From Kryptolebias marmoratus (taxonomy: Eukaryota; Chordata; Actinopteri; Cyprinodontiformes; Rivulidae), in NCBI RefSeq assembly GCF_001649575.2, contig NC_051449.1, positions 23,302,774-23,366,773 of the forward strand: DNA of 64,000 nt, in the 5' to 3' direction. Under the pieces are notes generated by a model. That model had not been told where the DNA came from, did not search any database, and saw only the letters and a program-made list of their open reading frames with translations. Positions 44,076 through 54,799 of the stretch are shown piece by piece. Numbering within the stretch: the first letter of the stretch is position 1; each line of letters opens with the position of its first letter. A program made the position numbers and the translations under genes.

Positions 44076-47055
44076 CCCCTCCCTGGGCTGCCACCTTACT
44101 GTGGTGGAGGGGTTTGAGTGTCCCAATGATCCTAGGAGCTATGGTGTCAGGGGCTTCATGCCCCTAGTAGTGCAGCCCAAAGATCGCTTATGATAATTAA
44201 AAATTTTTGGACACAGTGTTCCCTCGCCCGGACCCGGGTCACCGGGGCCCCACTCTGGAGCAAGGCCTGGAGGTGGTGCATGTTGGCACCCATGGAGCCC
44301 AGTCGGGCACAGCCCAAAGAGGTGACATGGGTCCCTCTTCCCATGGGCTCACCACCTATGGGAGGGGCCAAAGGGGTCGGGTGCAATGTGGGATGGGTGG
44401 TGGCCGAAGGTGGGGACCTTGGCGGTCTGATCCTCGGCTACAGAAGCTGGCTCTTGGGATGTGGAATGTCACATCTCTAGTGGGGAAGGAGCCTGAGCTG
44501 GTGTGTGAGGTTGAGAGGTTCCAGCTAGAAATAGTCGGGCTCACCTCAATGGATGGCTCTGGCTCTGGAACCAGTCTCCTTGAGAGGGGTTGGACACTCT
44601 TTCACTCTGGAGTTGTCCCCGGTGAGAGGCGCCGAGCAGGAGTTGGCATACTTGTTGCCCCCCATCTTGGTGCCTGTACATTGGGGTTTACCCCGGTGAA
44701 TGAGAGGGTAGCCTCCCTCTGCCTACGTGTGGGGGGATGGGTCCTGACTGTTGTTTGTGCTTATGCGCCGAACAGCAGTTCAGATTACCCACCTGGGGAC
44801 TCCCTTGTTCTGCTGGGGGACTTCAACGCTCAAGTGGGCAATGACAGTGAGACCTGGAGGGGTGTGGTTGGGAGGAACGGCCCCCCTGATCTGAACGCGA
44901 GTGGTGTTCTGTTGTTGGACTTCTGTGCTCGTCATGGATTGTCCATAACGAACACCATGTTCAAACATAAGGGTGTCCATATGTGCTCTTGGCACCAGGA
45001 CACCCTAGGTCGCAGTTCAATGATCGACTTTGTTGTCGTTTCATCTGATCTGCGGCGGCATGTTTTGGCCACTCGGATGAAGAGAGGGGTGCAGCTGTCA
45101 ACTGACCACTACCTGGTGGTGAGTTGGCTCCGATGGTGGGGGAGAATGCGGGTTAGACCCGGCAGGCCCAAAAGTATTGTGAGTGTCTGTTGGGAACGTC
45201 TGGCGGAGTCTCCCGTTAGGCGGAGCTTTAACTCCCACCTCCGGGGGAACTTTGAACATGTTCCGGGGGAGGTGGGTGACATTGAGCCCGAGTGGGCCAC
45301 GTTCCGTGCCTCCATTGTTGAGGCGGCTTATCAGAGCTGTGGCTGCAAGGTAGTTGATGCCTGTCGCGGTGGCAACCCTCAAACCTGCTGGTTGACACCG
45401 GCCTTCTTGGCCTGTGGGACTCCAGAAGCAGCTGATGGGTACTGGCACTCCAAGCAGTATGCGGCTTGGAGGGTCACTGAGGCAAAAACTCGGGCATGGG
45501 AGGAGTTCGGAGAGGCCATGAAGAAAGACTTCCGTACAGCTTCAAGGCGATTTTGGTCCACCATATGGCGTCTTAGGAGGGGAAAGCAGTGCAGCACCAA
45601 CACTGTTTATAGTGGGAGGGTGGTGTGCTGCTGACCTCGACTCGGGATGTCGTGGTTCGGTGGGCGGTATACTTTGAAGACCTCCTCAATCCCACTGGCA
45701 CGTCTTCCATTGAGGAGGCGGAGCCTGGGGACTTTGGGTCGGGCTCTCCAATCTCCAGTGATGAGGTCGCCGAGGTGGTTAAAAAGCTCCTCGGTGGCAA
45801 GGCTCTGGGGGTGGATGAGATTCGCCCAGAGTACCTTAAGGCTCTGGATGTTGTAGGGTTGTGTTGGTTAACGTGACTCTGCAATATTGCATGGACATCG
45901 GGGGCAGTTCCCCTGGATTGACAGACTGGGGTGGTGGTCCCCTTATTCAAAAAAGGGACCGGAGAGTGCGTACCAACTATAGAGGCATCACACTCTTAAG
46001 CCTCCCTGGTAGGATCTATTCTGGGGTTCTGGAGAGGAGGGTCCGTCGGATAGTCGAACCTCGGATTCAGGAAAGCAGTGTGGTTTTCATCCTGGTCGTG
46101 GAACACTGGACCAGCTTGCATGGGAGTTTGCTCAACCAGTCTACATGTGTTTTGTGGACTTGGAGAAAGCGTTCGACGTGTCCCTCGGGGAATGCTGTGG
46201 GGGGTACTCCGGGAGTATGGGGTACCGGGCCCTTTGATACGGGCTGTTAGGTCCCTATATGACCAGTGTCAGAGCTTGGTCCACATTGCTGGCAGTAAGT
46301 CAGATTCATTTCCAGTGAGAGTTGGACTCAGCCAAGGTTGCCCTTTGTCACCGATTCTGTTCATAAAGTTTATGGACAGAATTTCTAGGCGCAGCTAAGG
46401 TGTTGAGGGGATCCGTTTTGGCGACCTTAGGATTGTGTCTCTGCTTTTTGCAGATGACGTGGTCCTATTGGGTTCATTGGGCCGTGATCTACAGCTTTTG
46501 CTGGAGCGGTTCACAGCCGAGTGCTGGGATGAGGATCAGTGCCTCCAAATCCGAGGCCATGGTCTTGAGCCGGAAAAGGATAGAATGCCTTCTCAGGGTC
46601 GGGGAAGATATCCTGCCCCAAGTGGAGGAGTATCTAGGGGTATTTTTTAAGGATGAGGGAAAAATGGAGCGGGAGATCGATAGGCGGATTGGTACAGCGT
46701 CTGTAGTGAAGCGGGCACTGTACCGGTCTGTCGTGGTGAAGAGAGAGCTGAGTCAAAAAGCGAAGCTCTCGATTTACTGGTCGATCTACGTTCCTACCCT
46801 CATCTATGGTCACGAGCTTTGGGTAGTGATCGAAAGAACGAGATCGTGAATACAAGCGGCTGAAATGAGTTTCCTCCGCAGGGTGTCTGGGCTCTCCCTT
46901 AGAGATAGGGTCAGAAGCTCGGTCATCCGGGAGGAACTCAGAGCCGCTGCTTCTCCACGTCGAGAGGAGCCAGTTGAGGTGGCTTGGGCATTTGATTAGG
47001 ATGCCTCCTGGACGCTGCCCGCGGAAGGAGGCCCAGAGGAAGACCCAGGACACGC
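44076..47055 (+). mobile_element. LINE copy 4, nearly full-length APE-type non-LTR retrotransposon
   Basis: A 5' leader starts near TCCCCTCCCTGGGCTGCCAC. An AP-endonuclease domain lies in an open frame from 44207 to 45634 (475 codons), with [10 protein letters not shown] and later [10 protein letters not shown]. Reverse transcriptase follows in several frames: LLGGKALGVDEIRPEYLK, LSQGCPLSPILF, and FADDVVLLG at about 46447. Then come the MEREIDRRIG and VVVKREL C-terminal blocks. At least four frame breaks separate the pieces. It is cut off at about 47055 where a MITE begins. I have not assigned a clade with confidence; RTE- or L2-like is possible. Confidence 0.85.
44207..45634 (+). pseudogene. 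LINE copy 4 endonuclease ORF, broken before the RT
   Basis: This 475-codon frame holds the complete-looking apurinic endonuclease domain (about residues 85-305) and the linker through [20 protein letters not shown]. It ends at a stop at 45632-45634, and the reverse transcriptase resumes in another frame from about 45625. In related copies the two domains form one polyprotein, so a frameshift has separated them here. The first residues may be 5' leader sequence and the true start is uncertain. No host function is implied. Confidence 0.8.
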
Positions 47056-47510
47056 TTTTACATGGGCTCTAATTCAGAAGTCCCGCTCTACTCCACTCTA
47101 CTTGGCTCGGCTCTATAAAGAATGCATCGCGTTTACACTGGCCAGTTTGGTCGGTAGCGGAGGAACACCTCTGTGTTGCGGGGTTGCGGGGGGTGCGCTA
47201 TGAAAACTTGGTGCAAGTTGTGTAAACAACGGAAGCACTATGGACAACTTTGGCCCTGTGTTGTTGCTGTTTTTTAAACTTATGGGGATTTTCCTGAGAC
47301 TTCAGAAAGAGAGGCGCAATGGAAGAAATGCTCTGGCTGCCGCGATTGTTGCGCGGCGTAGGACAGCTGTTATCTGCCGGAGATTTCAGGCTTTACAGCG
47401 CTTTCAGACAACATAAACGTGCAGGGTAAGCTAACGCTGTTGTTTATATTCCTACTGTTCGCTCTTTATGCTTGGATCTGGTCACACCCACGACCAATGA
47501 GTCACTATTA
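47056..47510 (+). mobile_element. MITE related to the 5296 element, left end only
   Basis: CTTTTACATGGGCTCTAATT corresponds to the left terminal repeat at 5301. The stretch GGAGATTTCAGGCTTTACAG through ACGACCAATGAGT (47382-47503) is nearly identical to 5345-5480. An extra internal part (47095-47380), absent from the short copy, contains an ATG at 47240 opening a Leu/Phe-rich frame. The right terminal repeat was not found, so the copy is truncated near 47505 or interrupted. Confidence 0.7.
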
Positions 47511-48299
47511 CCATTTGACATGGGTCTGCTTTACTGCTGCTTTGTTCTCTCACAGAATACATTTTATTACAACTCAATTCTATAGCTACTACTATTTAAA
47601 TGTTATTCTGTTTTAGTTTAAAAAAAAACAGTGGCAAACAGGAAGCTAGGCCTTTTACGAAAGTATCAGTTCAAAGCACAAGTTGTGCTATTTCTGCGTT
47701 ACATTAAATTTTAAAACTTGACTTTATAGTTTTCACCCAGTGAAGTGAACAAAGATAAAGTACATACACTGTCTTTCTATTAAAATGTGTTATGTATCAT
47801 TTTTAGAATATACCATTAAACCGGAAATGACAACCTCAGATGAACAACAAACAAAAAATTATACTACACTCTTTTTATACCAAAAAGTAAACCAAACAGC
47901 AGAATTACTATTCACGTATATTCCGTGTATCATTCGTTCTTTCTGTTTTCAATTGACTATCAAAAGTCAAATATGGAAATAAAAACGAAAAAAAAAATGC
48001 CTGTTTTTTTGTATTTCACTTTTAGGCTAAGATCGAAAACACGAAATCGAAAAACGGACAGGAGCACAGAATTTGATTTTAATATTTATTTGGTCGGGTT
48101 TAGGTGACCCAGAAGTGGCTTTATGTGGCAGCTAAGGTAATGTAGTGGTTACAATAGCAGCGCTTGAACCACTGATCGAGGAACTGATTGAGGACTTGTT
48201 TAACAGCAGTTTGATCCTTAAAACAATACGTAAATCTCCATGGCTGATGGGTCTGACTGGATTATCCGGTCCAGATTGATAGATATCGAACAAACATAA

Positions 48300-48790
48300 A
48301 TATGTACATGCCTCATTACGTCCCAGAGCGCATTCGCCGTCGCCGCCATGTTGAACGGATCTCTTCTCTCTCTAAAAGCTAACAGGAGTCACCACAAAGC
48401 GAGCAGCTATGACCGGATTTTATATCACAGGGCACACCTTTCACAAGTAAGATTGAACAATAATTTTGGTTATTTTACCATTTATTATAATATGTTATCG
48501 TAGCTAATGTTTTTTGGCAAACAACGAAATGCTAACAGGAGGAACTAGTCCTCCTCTCTCATCATCTCTTTCTGTGTTGTTGTTTTTTTTCTTCACATTT
48601 TGAAGGCTTCCCAGTAACACAGATTTAAGGAGGCAATGGGAAGTTGCAGTAAGAAGGGAGGGTTTTGTTGCTACAGAGTCGTCTCAGCTCTGTAGTGAAC
48701 ATTTCAAACCAGAGGACTTTAATAGGACCAGATGAGAGCTGATGTAACCCCCCCTGTCTTCAACTTCCCATCTCATCTCCAAAAAGGAGG
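48300..48790 (+). pseudogene. THAP zinc-finger domain fragment, probably from a DNA transposon
   Basis: A split reading frame gives GHTFHK (exon end at 48446, donor GTAAGA), joined in phase to LPSNTDLRRQWEVAVRR and SSQLCSEHFKPEDFNR (from 48606, acceptor TGAAG). This is the FH.LP ... W..A.RR ... LCSEHF..EDF pattern of THAP domains. A TPPVFNFPSHLQK segment follows, but only after a frameshift and stop at about 48731. The N-terminal Cys pair of the zinc site is not visible. THAP domains occur in host proteins and in P-element- and ISL2EU-type transposases; the repeat context favours a transposon. Confidence 0.65.
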
Positions 48791-49360
48791 TGATTTTTTT
48801 TTACTGTACATGTTAACAGAAATGTCTATGATTCATGTGTAAAACTAAAGTAATATTACACTTTGTTAAACCTGTTTTTACCTGTCAGTTCTTTCTGCAT
48901 GTTTATGAATTAAAAATGTATTGTGTATTACAATACACTGTAGGATACTAAAACCTTTTCAAGTGTTTTTCAATTAAATTGTTTTTAAGTATTATGTGTC
49001 TTATATTTTAGGAACACAGAAACATGAAGGAAAGCTGCAGAGAACCATACAGTGGACCTTTCTCTCCCTGAAAGTGAACCTCAGCTCTCCAGCCCGAATT
49101 AAAACACCCTGGAATGACCTGGAGTTTTTAAAGATTACTTTTCCGGGCCTTTTAAAAAAAATACTGCATATGTGCATGCACAGCACACAAAAATATAAAG
49201 AAATTATTGATGTGGAGAGAGTGAAATAAATTTGAATGACTAATCAAACTTGTTTCTTTATTAAAATATGAAATGTATTGAAATATACATCTATTAATAT
49301 GCCATACTATATGTAAGTCTTTGTTAAAGATCATAAAACAAAGTATTTTAGCATGATAGC
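48791..49360. other. Unassigned sequence between THAP fragment and gypsy relic
   Basis: Contains a 77-codon frame at 48996-49229 (LQRTIQWTFLSLKVNLSSPA) of unknown identity. It could be a later part of the THAP-bearing element, but no motif supports this. Confidence 0.35.
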
Positions 49361-49364
49361 ATGT

Positions 49365-51605
49365 ACTTTTAATGTGTGTCCAAAACAATTTAGATTCATT
49401 TTTTATGGAAAAGCCTCTGACAATCTCAGTACTTTTCTTCAGAAGCTCAAGGATACTGGAATTGTGCTTAATGACAACAAATGTCATTTGAAAAAAGTCA
49501 TCACTAGAATTCTTGGGTCATGTCACAGCAGATGGCATTCCTAATGAAAAGCATATTGTGGTTTCAAAACCTCATCCTCATTAGATGCTGCTACCCTGGG
49601 TTCCTTCTTAGGCCTGGTGTACTGGTATTCTAATTTTTTGCCCAGCTTTACAACTGTTGTGGCACCTATGTGTGCCTGTGCCAGTAATAAAACTGCATTT
49701 AAATGGACTTCTGCAATACAATCCAGTTTGATGAAGTTAAACACCTTCCAGTGAACAGCCATACTTTGAATTATTTGATCCTGCTCTACATGTTGTGATA
49801 TCTACTGATGGGAGTGACTACGGACTAGGAGCCGTCTTTGCTAAAGTATAATGTAATGGTGCAGAGAAGCCTGTGGCATTTGCTTCCAGCACACTTTCTG
49901 TAACAGAACAGCAGTATTATAATGTTGAAAAGATGCACTTGCTTGTGTGTGGGCTGTTGAAAAATGGAGAACATAACTGTGAGGATGACGCTTTACCCTT
50001 TACACTGACCACCAAGCTTTTCAAAAAAATAAATAGTGCAGGAATGCAGATTGCTGGTCTGCCCCCTCCACTCCCCCTGTTGTGTTTTGACTGTGATGTC
50101 ATCTACCGTCCAGAATGTCATCCACTGAACTACACAGTTGACTGTTTCTTTAGCCTGCCCTTAATTGTGTCTTCTGAACCCACAATACATACAGACCCAG
50201 AAATGATATCTCAAATGTCTGCTGCTTTGTCATCCCTTCTATTTGCTGGCATTGACTCTGCCTGTTTTTGACCTGAACTGACTGCCCTGTGTTCACAAAT
50301 ACAGAGCGGCTGCCCTGCCTCAACTAAAGATGTAAACAACATGCTTGCTCCTTACTACTATAGCAGAGATGAACTCCCAGCTAAAGATCACTATTTTCTT
50401 AAAGGCTCAAGACTTTCAGTGGGATCTCAGCCGATCACACTTGCTCATGACAGTCAAACAGCGCAGAGATTCAGAAACCACTACCTGTGGCTGGAAAAGG
50501 ATTCACAAGTTCAATCTGAAGTACCTTCCTATGTCCTTTGACAGTCTAATGACAAGAGCCTGGTCTGCTGCCTGATGGACCATGGAAAAAAAAAACTTGG
50601 TCTTGACATTGCTGGACACAGCTAATCCTGTCTGAAGATATTCCATTACATTAAGTGACTTCTGTTCTAAATGGCCTGAACTTGCTTTCACACCTACTGC
50701 CACCACCAGTGAGTTATTCAGTTTCTATCATTTGTGTTTAGTTGTCATGGCAACCCAGAAAACATTGTGGCAGACAATGGTACACAGTTTAACTGAAAAT
50801 TCTGTGTCATTCCTGGAGCATAGAGGCATATTGCACAGCAGAACATCTGTCTACTATCCAGCTGCCAATGGAGCAGTGGAAAGACTTCATCATGCTCTTT
50901 GCACCTGTATTCAGACTGCAATCCAACGTTCACCGCCATAGAACATGGAAGAACATTGTTTTGGATTGGTTTCAAGTGCAACACCTCAGGCTACAACTTC
51001 CACATCTCCTCATGAACTCTTGTACTGCAGAAGGATGCATATTAATCTGGACATACTTCTCTTGCCACGTGCTGCATCTGCATCCCCCCCCCCAATGTTG
51101 GAAAAACACACTGCAGCTTTACTGCCCCTCTAACTGTCAAGAAAACTAAAGGCTCAAACACCTTCTTGCTGAGCAATGGAAAACTCTGGAATGGATCTCA
51201 ACTTGGACACGTTTTCCCAGTACATGAACAGGACTCCAACACTACTAGGCTGTCTCCCACTTCTAAAACCCAACCTACTACTGGAAAATTAACATTTGTT
51301 AAGTACGAGACTATTTGGCAGAATAACTATGTTATGACATAGCAGTTGCTACTTGTTTCTTGGAAATCTAACATGAACGTTATCACTTGTTATACAAAAA
51401 CATTGAACAACAACAATTCTTGGTGAAGAGTTACATATTTCATGTTTTACCCAGTACCATGTTATTTGCAATATCCTAAGATTACATTCATTGATGCTGT
51501 AGTTGCTAAGTCTAAAAAAATGTTATTATTGTTGAAGGCTTCTCTGATGTAATGCATTCTACCTTTTCCATGTTGTTTTTAATGGTTTTACCTTAAAGAG
51601 AGAGA
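49365..51605 (+). mobile_element. Ty3/gypsy-type LTR retrotransposon, decayed pol region
   Basis: In order, on the plus strand, there is the end of a reverse transcriptase (a NDNKCHLKK motif near 49470, then a SNFLPSF-like thumb), an RNase H region (STDGSDYGLGAVF near 49800 and VEKMHLLVCGL), and an integrase core remnant (YYPAANGAVERLHHAL near 50855). Frames shift repeatedly and stops are frequent. Gag, protease and the 5' LTR are missing. A purine tract AAAGAGAGAGA immediately precedes the 3' LTR. Confidence 0.7.
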
Positions 51606-51823
51606 TGTTATGTTTCTGTTATTCTTATGTGACTCCACACCAATAGGCAGTGCTCTTGTGAAGGAAGATGAGCACCTGCCTAGAGAGAAGATTTTAACAT
51701 GGTAGGCTGATGAACGTACTAGTGATGGACTGCTTAGCATGCTACAAAGTTTGTTGCTGTAATTTATTAAAAGTAAAGGCAATTGTTCTTCATATACTGA
51801 CTTGTTTTCAGCACCATTACACA
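51606..51823 (+). mobile_element. 3' LTR of the Ty3/gypsy relic
   Basis: Begins TGTTATGTTTCTG right after the purine tract and probably ends near ATTACACA, about 218 bases in all. No second copy of this LTR was noticed elsewhere in the window, consistent with 5' truncation. The 3' boundary is approximate. Confidence 0.5.
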
Positions 51824-51829
51824 AGGCTT

Positions 51830-51885
51830 GACTAAAAACAACTATAACTCATAGTGGGTGAAATGCATTCCTTCAAAGAATGCTA
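51830..51885 (+). repeat. Repeat family A 3' end fragment with hairpin
   Basis: 'aacaactataactcatagtg' is followed by GCATTCCTTCAAAGAATGC and CTAGG. This is the same palindrome plus CTAG that ends copies at 62.94 and 53.78 kb. Confidence 0.6.
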
Positions 51886-52079
51886 GGTTTTTGATTATTT
51901 TTGTGCCAGAAAGCTTTTCAGCTATTTGAACTTTAATAAATTATATATATTAAACGTTTTAAATAATAATTTATTAATAATCTTTTATTTACTGCCTCCA
52001 CAGAAATTAAAAGGGTGTGTAAGGTTCATCTGTAAAATAAGTTTTATCATTTTGCTGGAGCAATTAGAAATTTGTTAAG

Positions 52080-52860
52080 AAAATATCAATGCAAAAAGAC
52101 ATTAGCAATGACCTTAGAGGAACAACTGTTTGCTGCTCATCAGTCTGGGAAGAATTAAGGGTCATTTCCAAACTTTTTGGACTCCATTATTACCTCTGCC
52201 ATGGAGGTTATATTTTGGATATTGGTTTGTTTGTGTGTCTGTCTGTTTGATTACAAGATTACTGACAAAACTAATGAACAGATTTGGATAAAAACTTTCA
52301 GGAAATGTTATTACAAAATAACAAGTGATAAAATTTTGGTGATCCAGATCACATGGCCTTGGTGCAGGTTTGCACTCTCTGAGTGCTTCTAGTTCTACAG
52401 TGAGAACGATTATTCACAAGTGGAAAACATTCAAGACAGTTTCTGATCTTCCCATATTACTCTGAGTATTCAACAGATAATTTACAGAAGACCCAGGTGC
52501 TTTATCTCAGACTATACAAGATTCAGTAGCAGGTTCATGGCTCTGTCATACTCCACAAGACGTCAAGAAGTCGGTTCGCGGTCATGTGGTTGCGAGATGT
52601 TCGTTTTCGCATGCAGCTTTTGTTGTTTTCATACAGCTAAGTTTTGCTGGAACAGTTGTAAAAATGGCTGTATTTAGCTGCTTCTCAGCAGAGCAGTGGA
52701 AACATAATAACTCCATTAAAGCTCCCTGGCTTTTCTACATAAACAGACCAACAGCAGAGGCCTTTAAAGTTAATGACAGGATATTCAAAAAAACTGAACA
52801 AGTATGGCTTGTTTGGAAAGGTTGAAGGAAAAAAACCTCTCCACTGGATCTGGGCAGCTT
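52080..52860 (+). mobile_element. Tc1-like transposon relic split by a Helitron-like insertion
   Basis: The left part reads 'ctgctcatcagtctgggaag' and TTTCCAAACTTTTTGGACTC. After the inserted element (52189-52392) it resumes TCTACAGTGAGAACGATTAT with CACAAGTGGAAAACATTCAA, and later 'aaaactgaacaagtatggct' with TGTTTGGAAAGG. These are in transposase order (helix-turn-helix first, later DNA-binding/catalytic part). Another unassigned stretch (about 52555-52740) also interrupts it. Confidence 0.7.
52189..52392 (+). mobile_element. Helitron-like repeat family B, copy 2
   Basis: Begins TTATTACCTCTGCCATGGAG and ends at GCACTCTCTGAGTGC, TT, CTAG. The hairpin has perfect 6-base arms. Left flank ends in A and right flank begins with T, as in Helitron insertions, with no target duplication. 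Confidence 0.7.
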
Positions 52861-52915
52861 GTAGTCATTAGGTGGGCCATGATCTCCTCTGTCAACCAAA
52901 AGATATTAGAGTCAA

Positions 52916-53103
52916 CTAGAAGTACTAAGAGAGCGCAAACCTCCACCTAGGCCATTGCGTCATTACAAAATAGTTCAATTCAATCACAATCAAAATTTAA
53001 TCAATTGTTTTTTGTGACAACCCCAACACTTCATCCAGATCTGTTCATTAGTTTTGTAAGTAATCTTGCAAAAACACAAACAAACCAACCTTGGTGGAGG
53101 TAA
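52916..53103 (-). mobile_element. Helitron-like repeat family B, copy 3
   Basis: On the minus strand it starts TTACCTCCACCAAGG, has 'caagattacttacaaaacta', and ends GCGCTCTCTTAGTACTTCTAG. It is inverted relative to copy 2 and lies about 520 bases from it. Confidence 0.65.
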
Positions 53104-53285
53104 ATATGAGAGCTGGTGAGTACCAGGTAATGTTTTATTATATAATTATGTGTAGTGCATTACAACATTACATTTGTTTGTTTACTTATTCATGTAGTAA
53201 TTGTGATATGCTTTATATAAACTTCTTCATTGTATTTATTTGGCAGTTTTAGTTACTTCATTTTACTAAATTCAAACTCTTTTTT

Positions 53286-53324
53286 TAACCCTCCTGAAGC
53301 CCTCAAGGTCACAGGAGGGTTAAG
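53286..53324. mobile_element. Minimal piggyBac-like inverted-repeat remnant
   Basis: TTAACCCTCCTG at the left and CAGGAGGGTTAA at the right form a perfect 12-base inverted repeat only 39 bases long overall. TTAA on both sides is the piggyBac target, and CCCTCCTG resembles teleost piggyBac-type ends. The interior has only 15 bases. Confidence 0.6.
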
Positions 53325-53774
53325 TCACTTTTCAAATATAAATCCCAATATTTATTTTATTCTCTAGTTTAAACCAGGATCATTATGTTTTTTTCATATT
53401 CTAACAACCTCTTTGAATCTAGTTGGTGTTAGGGTGAAAAAAATATTAAAAGGAGTTGAAACTACCCCTAACAAGCAACTACAGTAATACCTCAAAGCTT
53501 TCTCATACTGTATGCATTAGTATATATATTTTAATAATCATATATTTAATAATAAGAAACAATTGTGATAAAAAATAAACCAGAATTTTTATTAATATAC
53601 TGTTAATACTTATGAGATTTTATGTAACTATGATTTTTCAAAGTATTAGTAAGTTTCATAACTTTTAGATGTGAAGTTTAGGAACTAGTTTAATAAAGCT
53701 GTTTTTTGTTTAGAAAATAAAACAAAGCATTAATACTTTTTCCATCCCTTGAGATTAAAAATGCATTAAAATTA

Positions 53775-54790
53775 AAAGCCTAGCATTCCTTGAAGGAACA
53801 CATATCTCCTGTTGCCTTTCATGTCAGAATTTTAAACTAAAATTGAATATTGGGAAATAAAGTTGTAGCCATTTTGGTCAAACCTTGAAAATAACATCAT
53901 GAGATGTCACGCTCACAGTATCTGTTGTGAATGACTCTCAGCTACTATCCCATCAAAGTTGAGCTCAGTATTTGTAAAATTAACTGAGTTAAATTAATAT
54001 TTAACCTTAATAATTTATTATTTTACTGTGGTGGCTATCTTGAATTGGACAATTCCAAAAGTTAATTAGCTGTAGGTGTACATTCAACAATAACTTTCTG
54101 AAAGTTTCATTAAACTATGCCCAGAGGTTCATTAGATATTTTCCTAACAGACAAACAAGGCTGACTCAATTTATCCTAAAATTTTTGACCAAGACCAAGT
54201 TTTAGACCACTGTGTACAATAAGTAGCACCTAAAAGTATGTGTTGTTAATAACTCTCAGTTACAACCACATAATTTATTTTACTCAATATCTAGAAAATT
54301 GACAGAAATTGTGTTTTCTAGTCAGCTTGGTGTGTCAGCCATCTTGAACTGGGTTGGCTTCAAACCATAAAAAGATGGTAGATGTACATTCAGTGATTGC
54401 ATTCAAAAAGTTTCATTCAAATCCTTCTTGTGGTTAATTAGATATTTTGTTAACAGACAGGTGGCATTGCCTCCAATACTTTACGGGAAAAGTTTAAACA
54501 AAGATCTTGTTTACAATACGTGTTGGGGATCAGTGACTACCACACAAAATTTTAGGTCAGTATGGGTAAAACAAACTGATTTAGAGCCACCTTTGTGTTT
54601 TCTAAAGGTGATTAGCTGTGGCAGCCATTTTGAAGCAAGTTGACTCCAAAAGTTAATCAGTTGTGGACGTGCATCCAATAATTATCCTCTGAAAATTTCT
54701 TTAAAATATGCCCATTGGTTTATGAGCTATTTTGCTAATAGACAGACACACAAACACACAAACATACACAGACAAATACATTAATGAAGC
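53775..54790 (-). repeat. Dispersed repeat family A, copy 5 (longest)
   Basis: On the plus strand it opens with CCTAGCATTCCTTGAAGGAA, the complement of the family 3' end. It then carries at least three successive internal units marked by 'cattaaactatgcccagagg', 'attcaaatccttcttgtggt' and 'tttaaaatatgcccattggt', each followed by a 'gctaacagac'-type phrase. It finishes in an ACACACAAAC-rich tail at about 54745-54785. Confidence 0.7.
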
Positions 54791-54799
54791 AATAATGAA

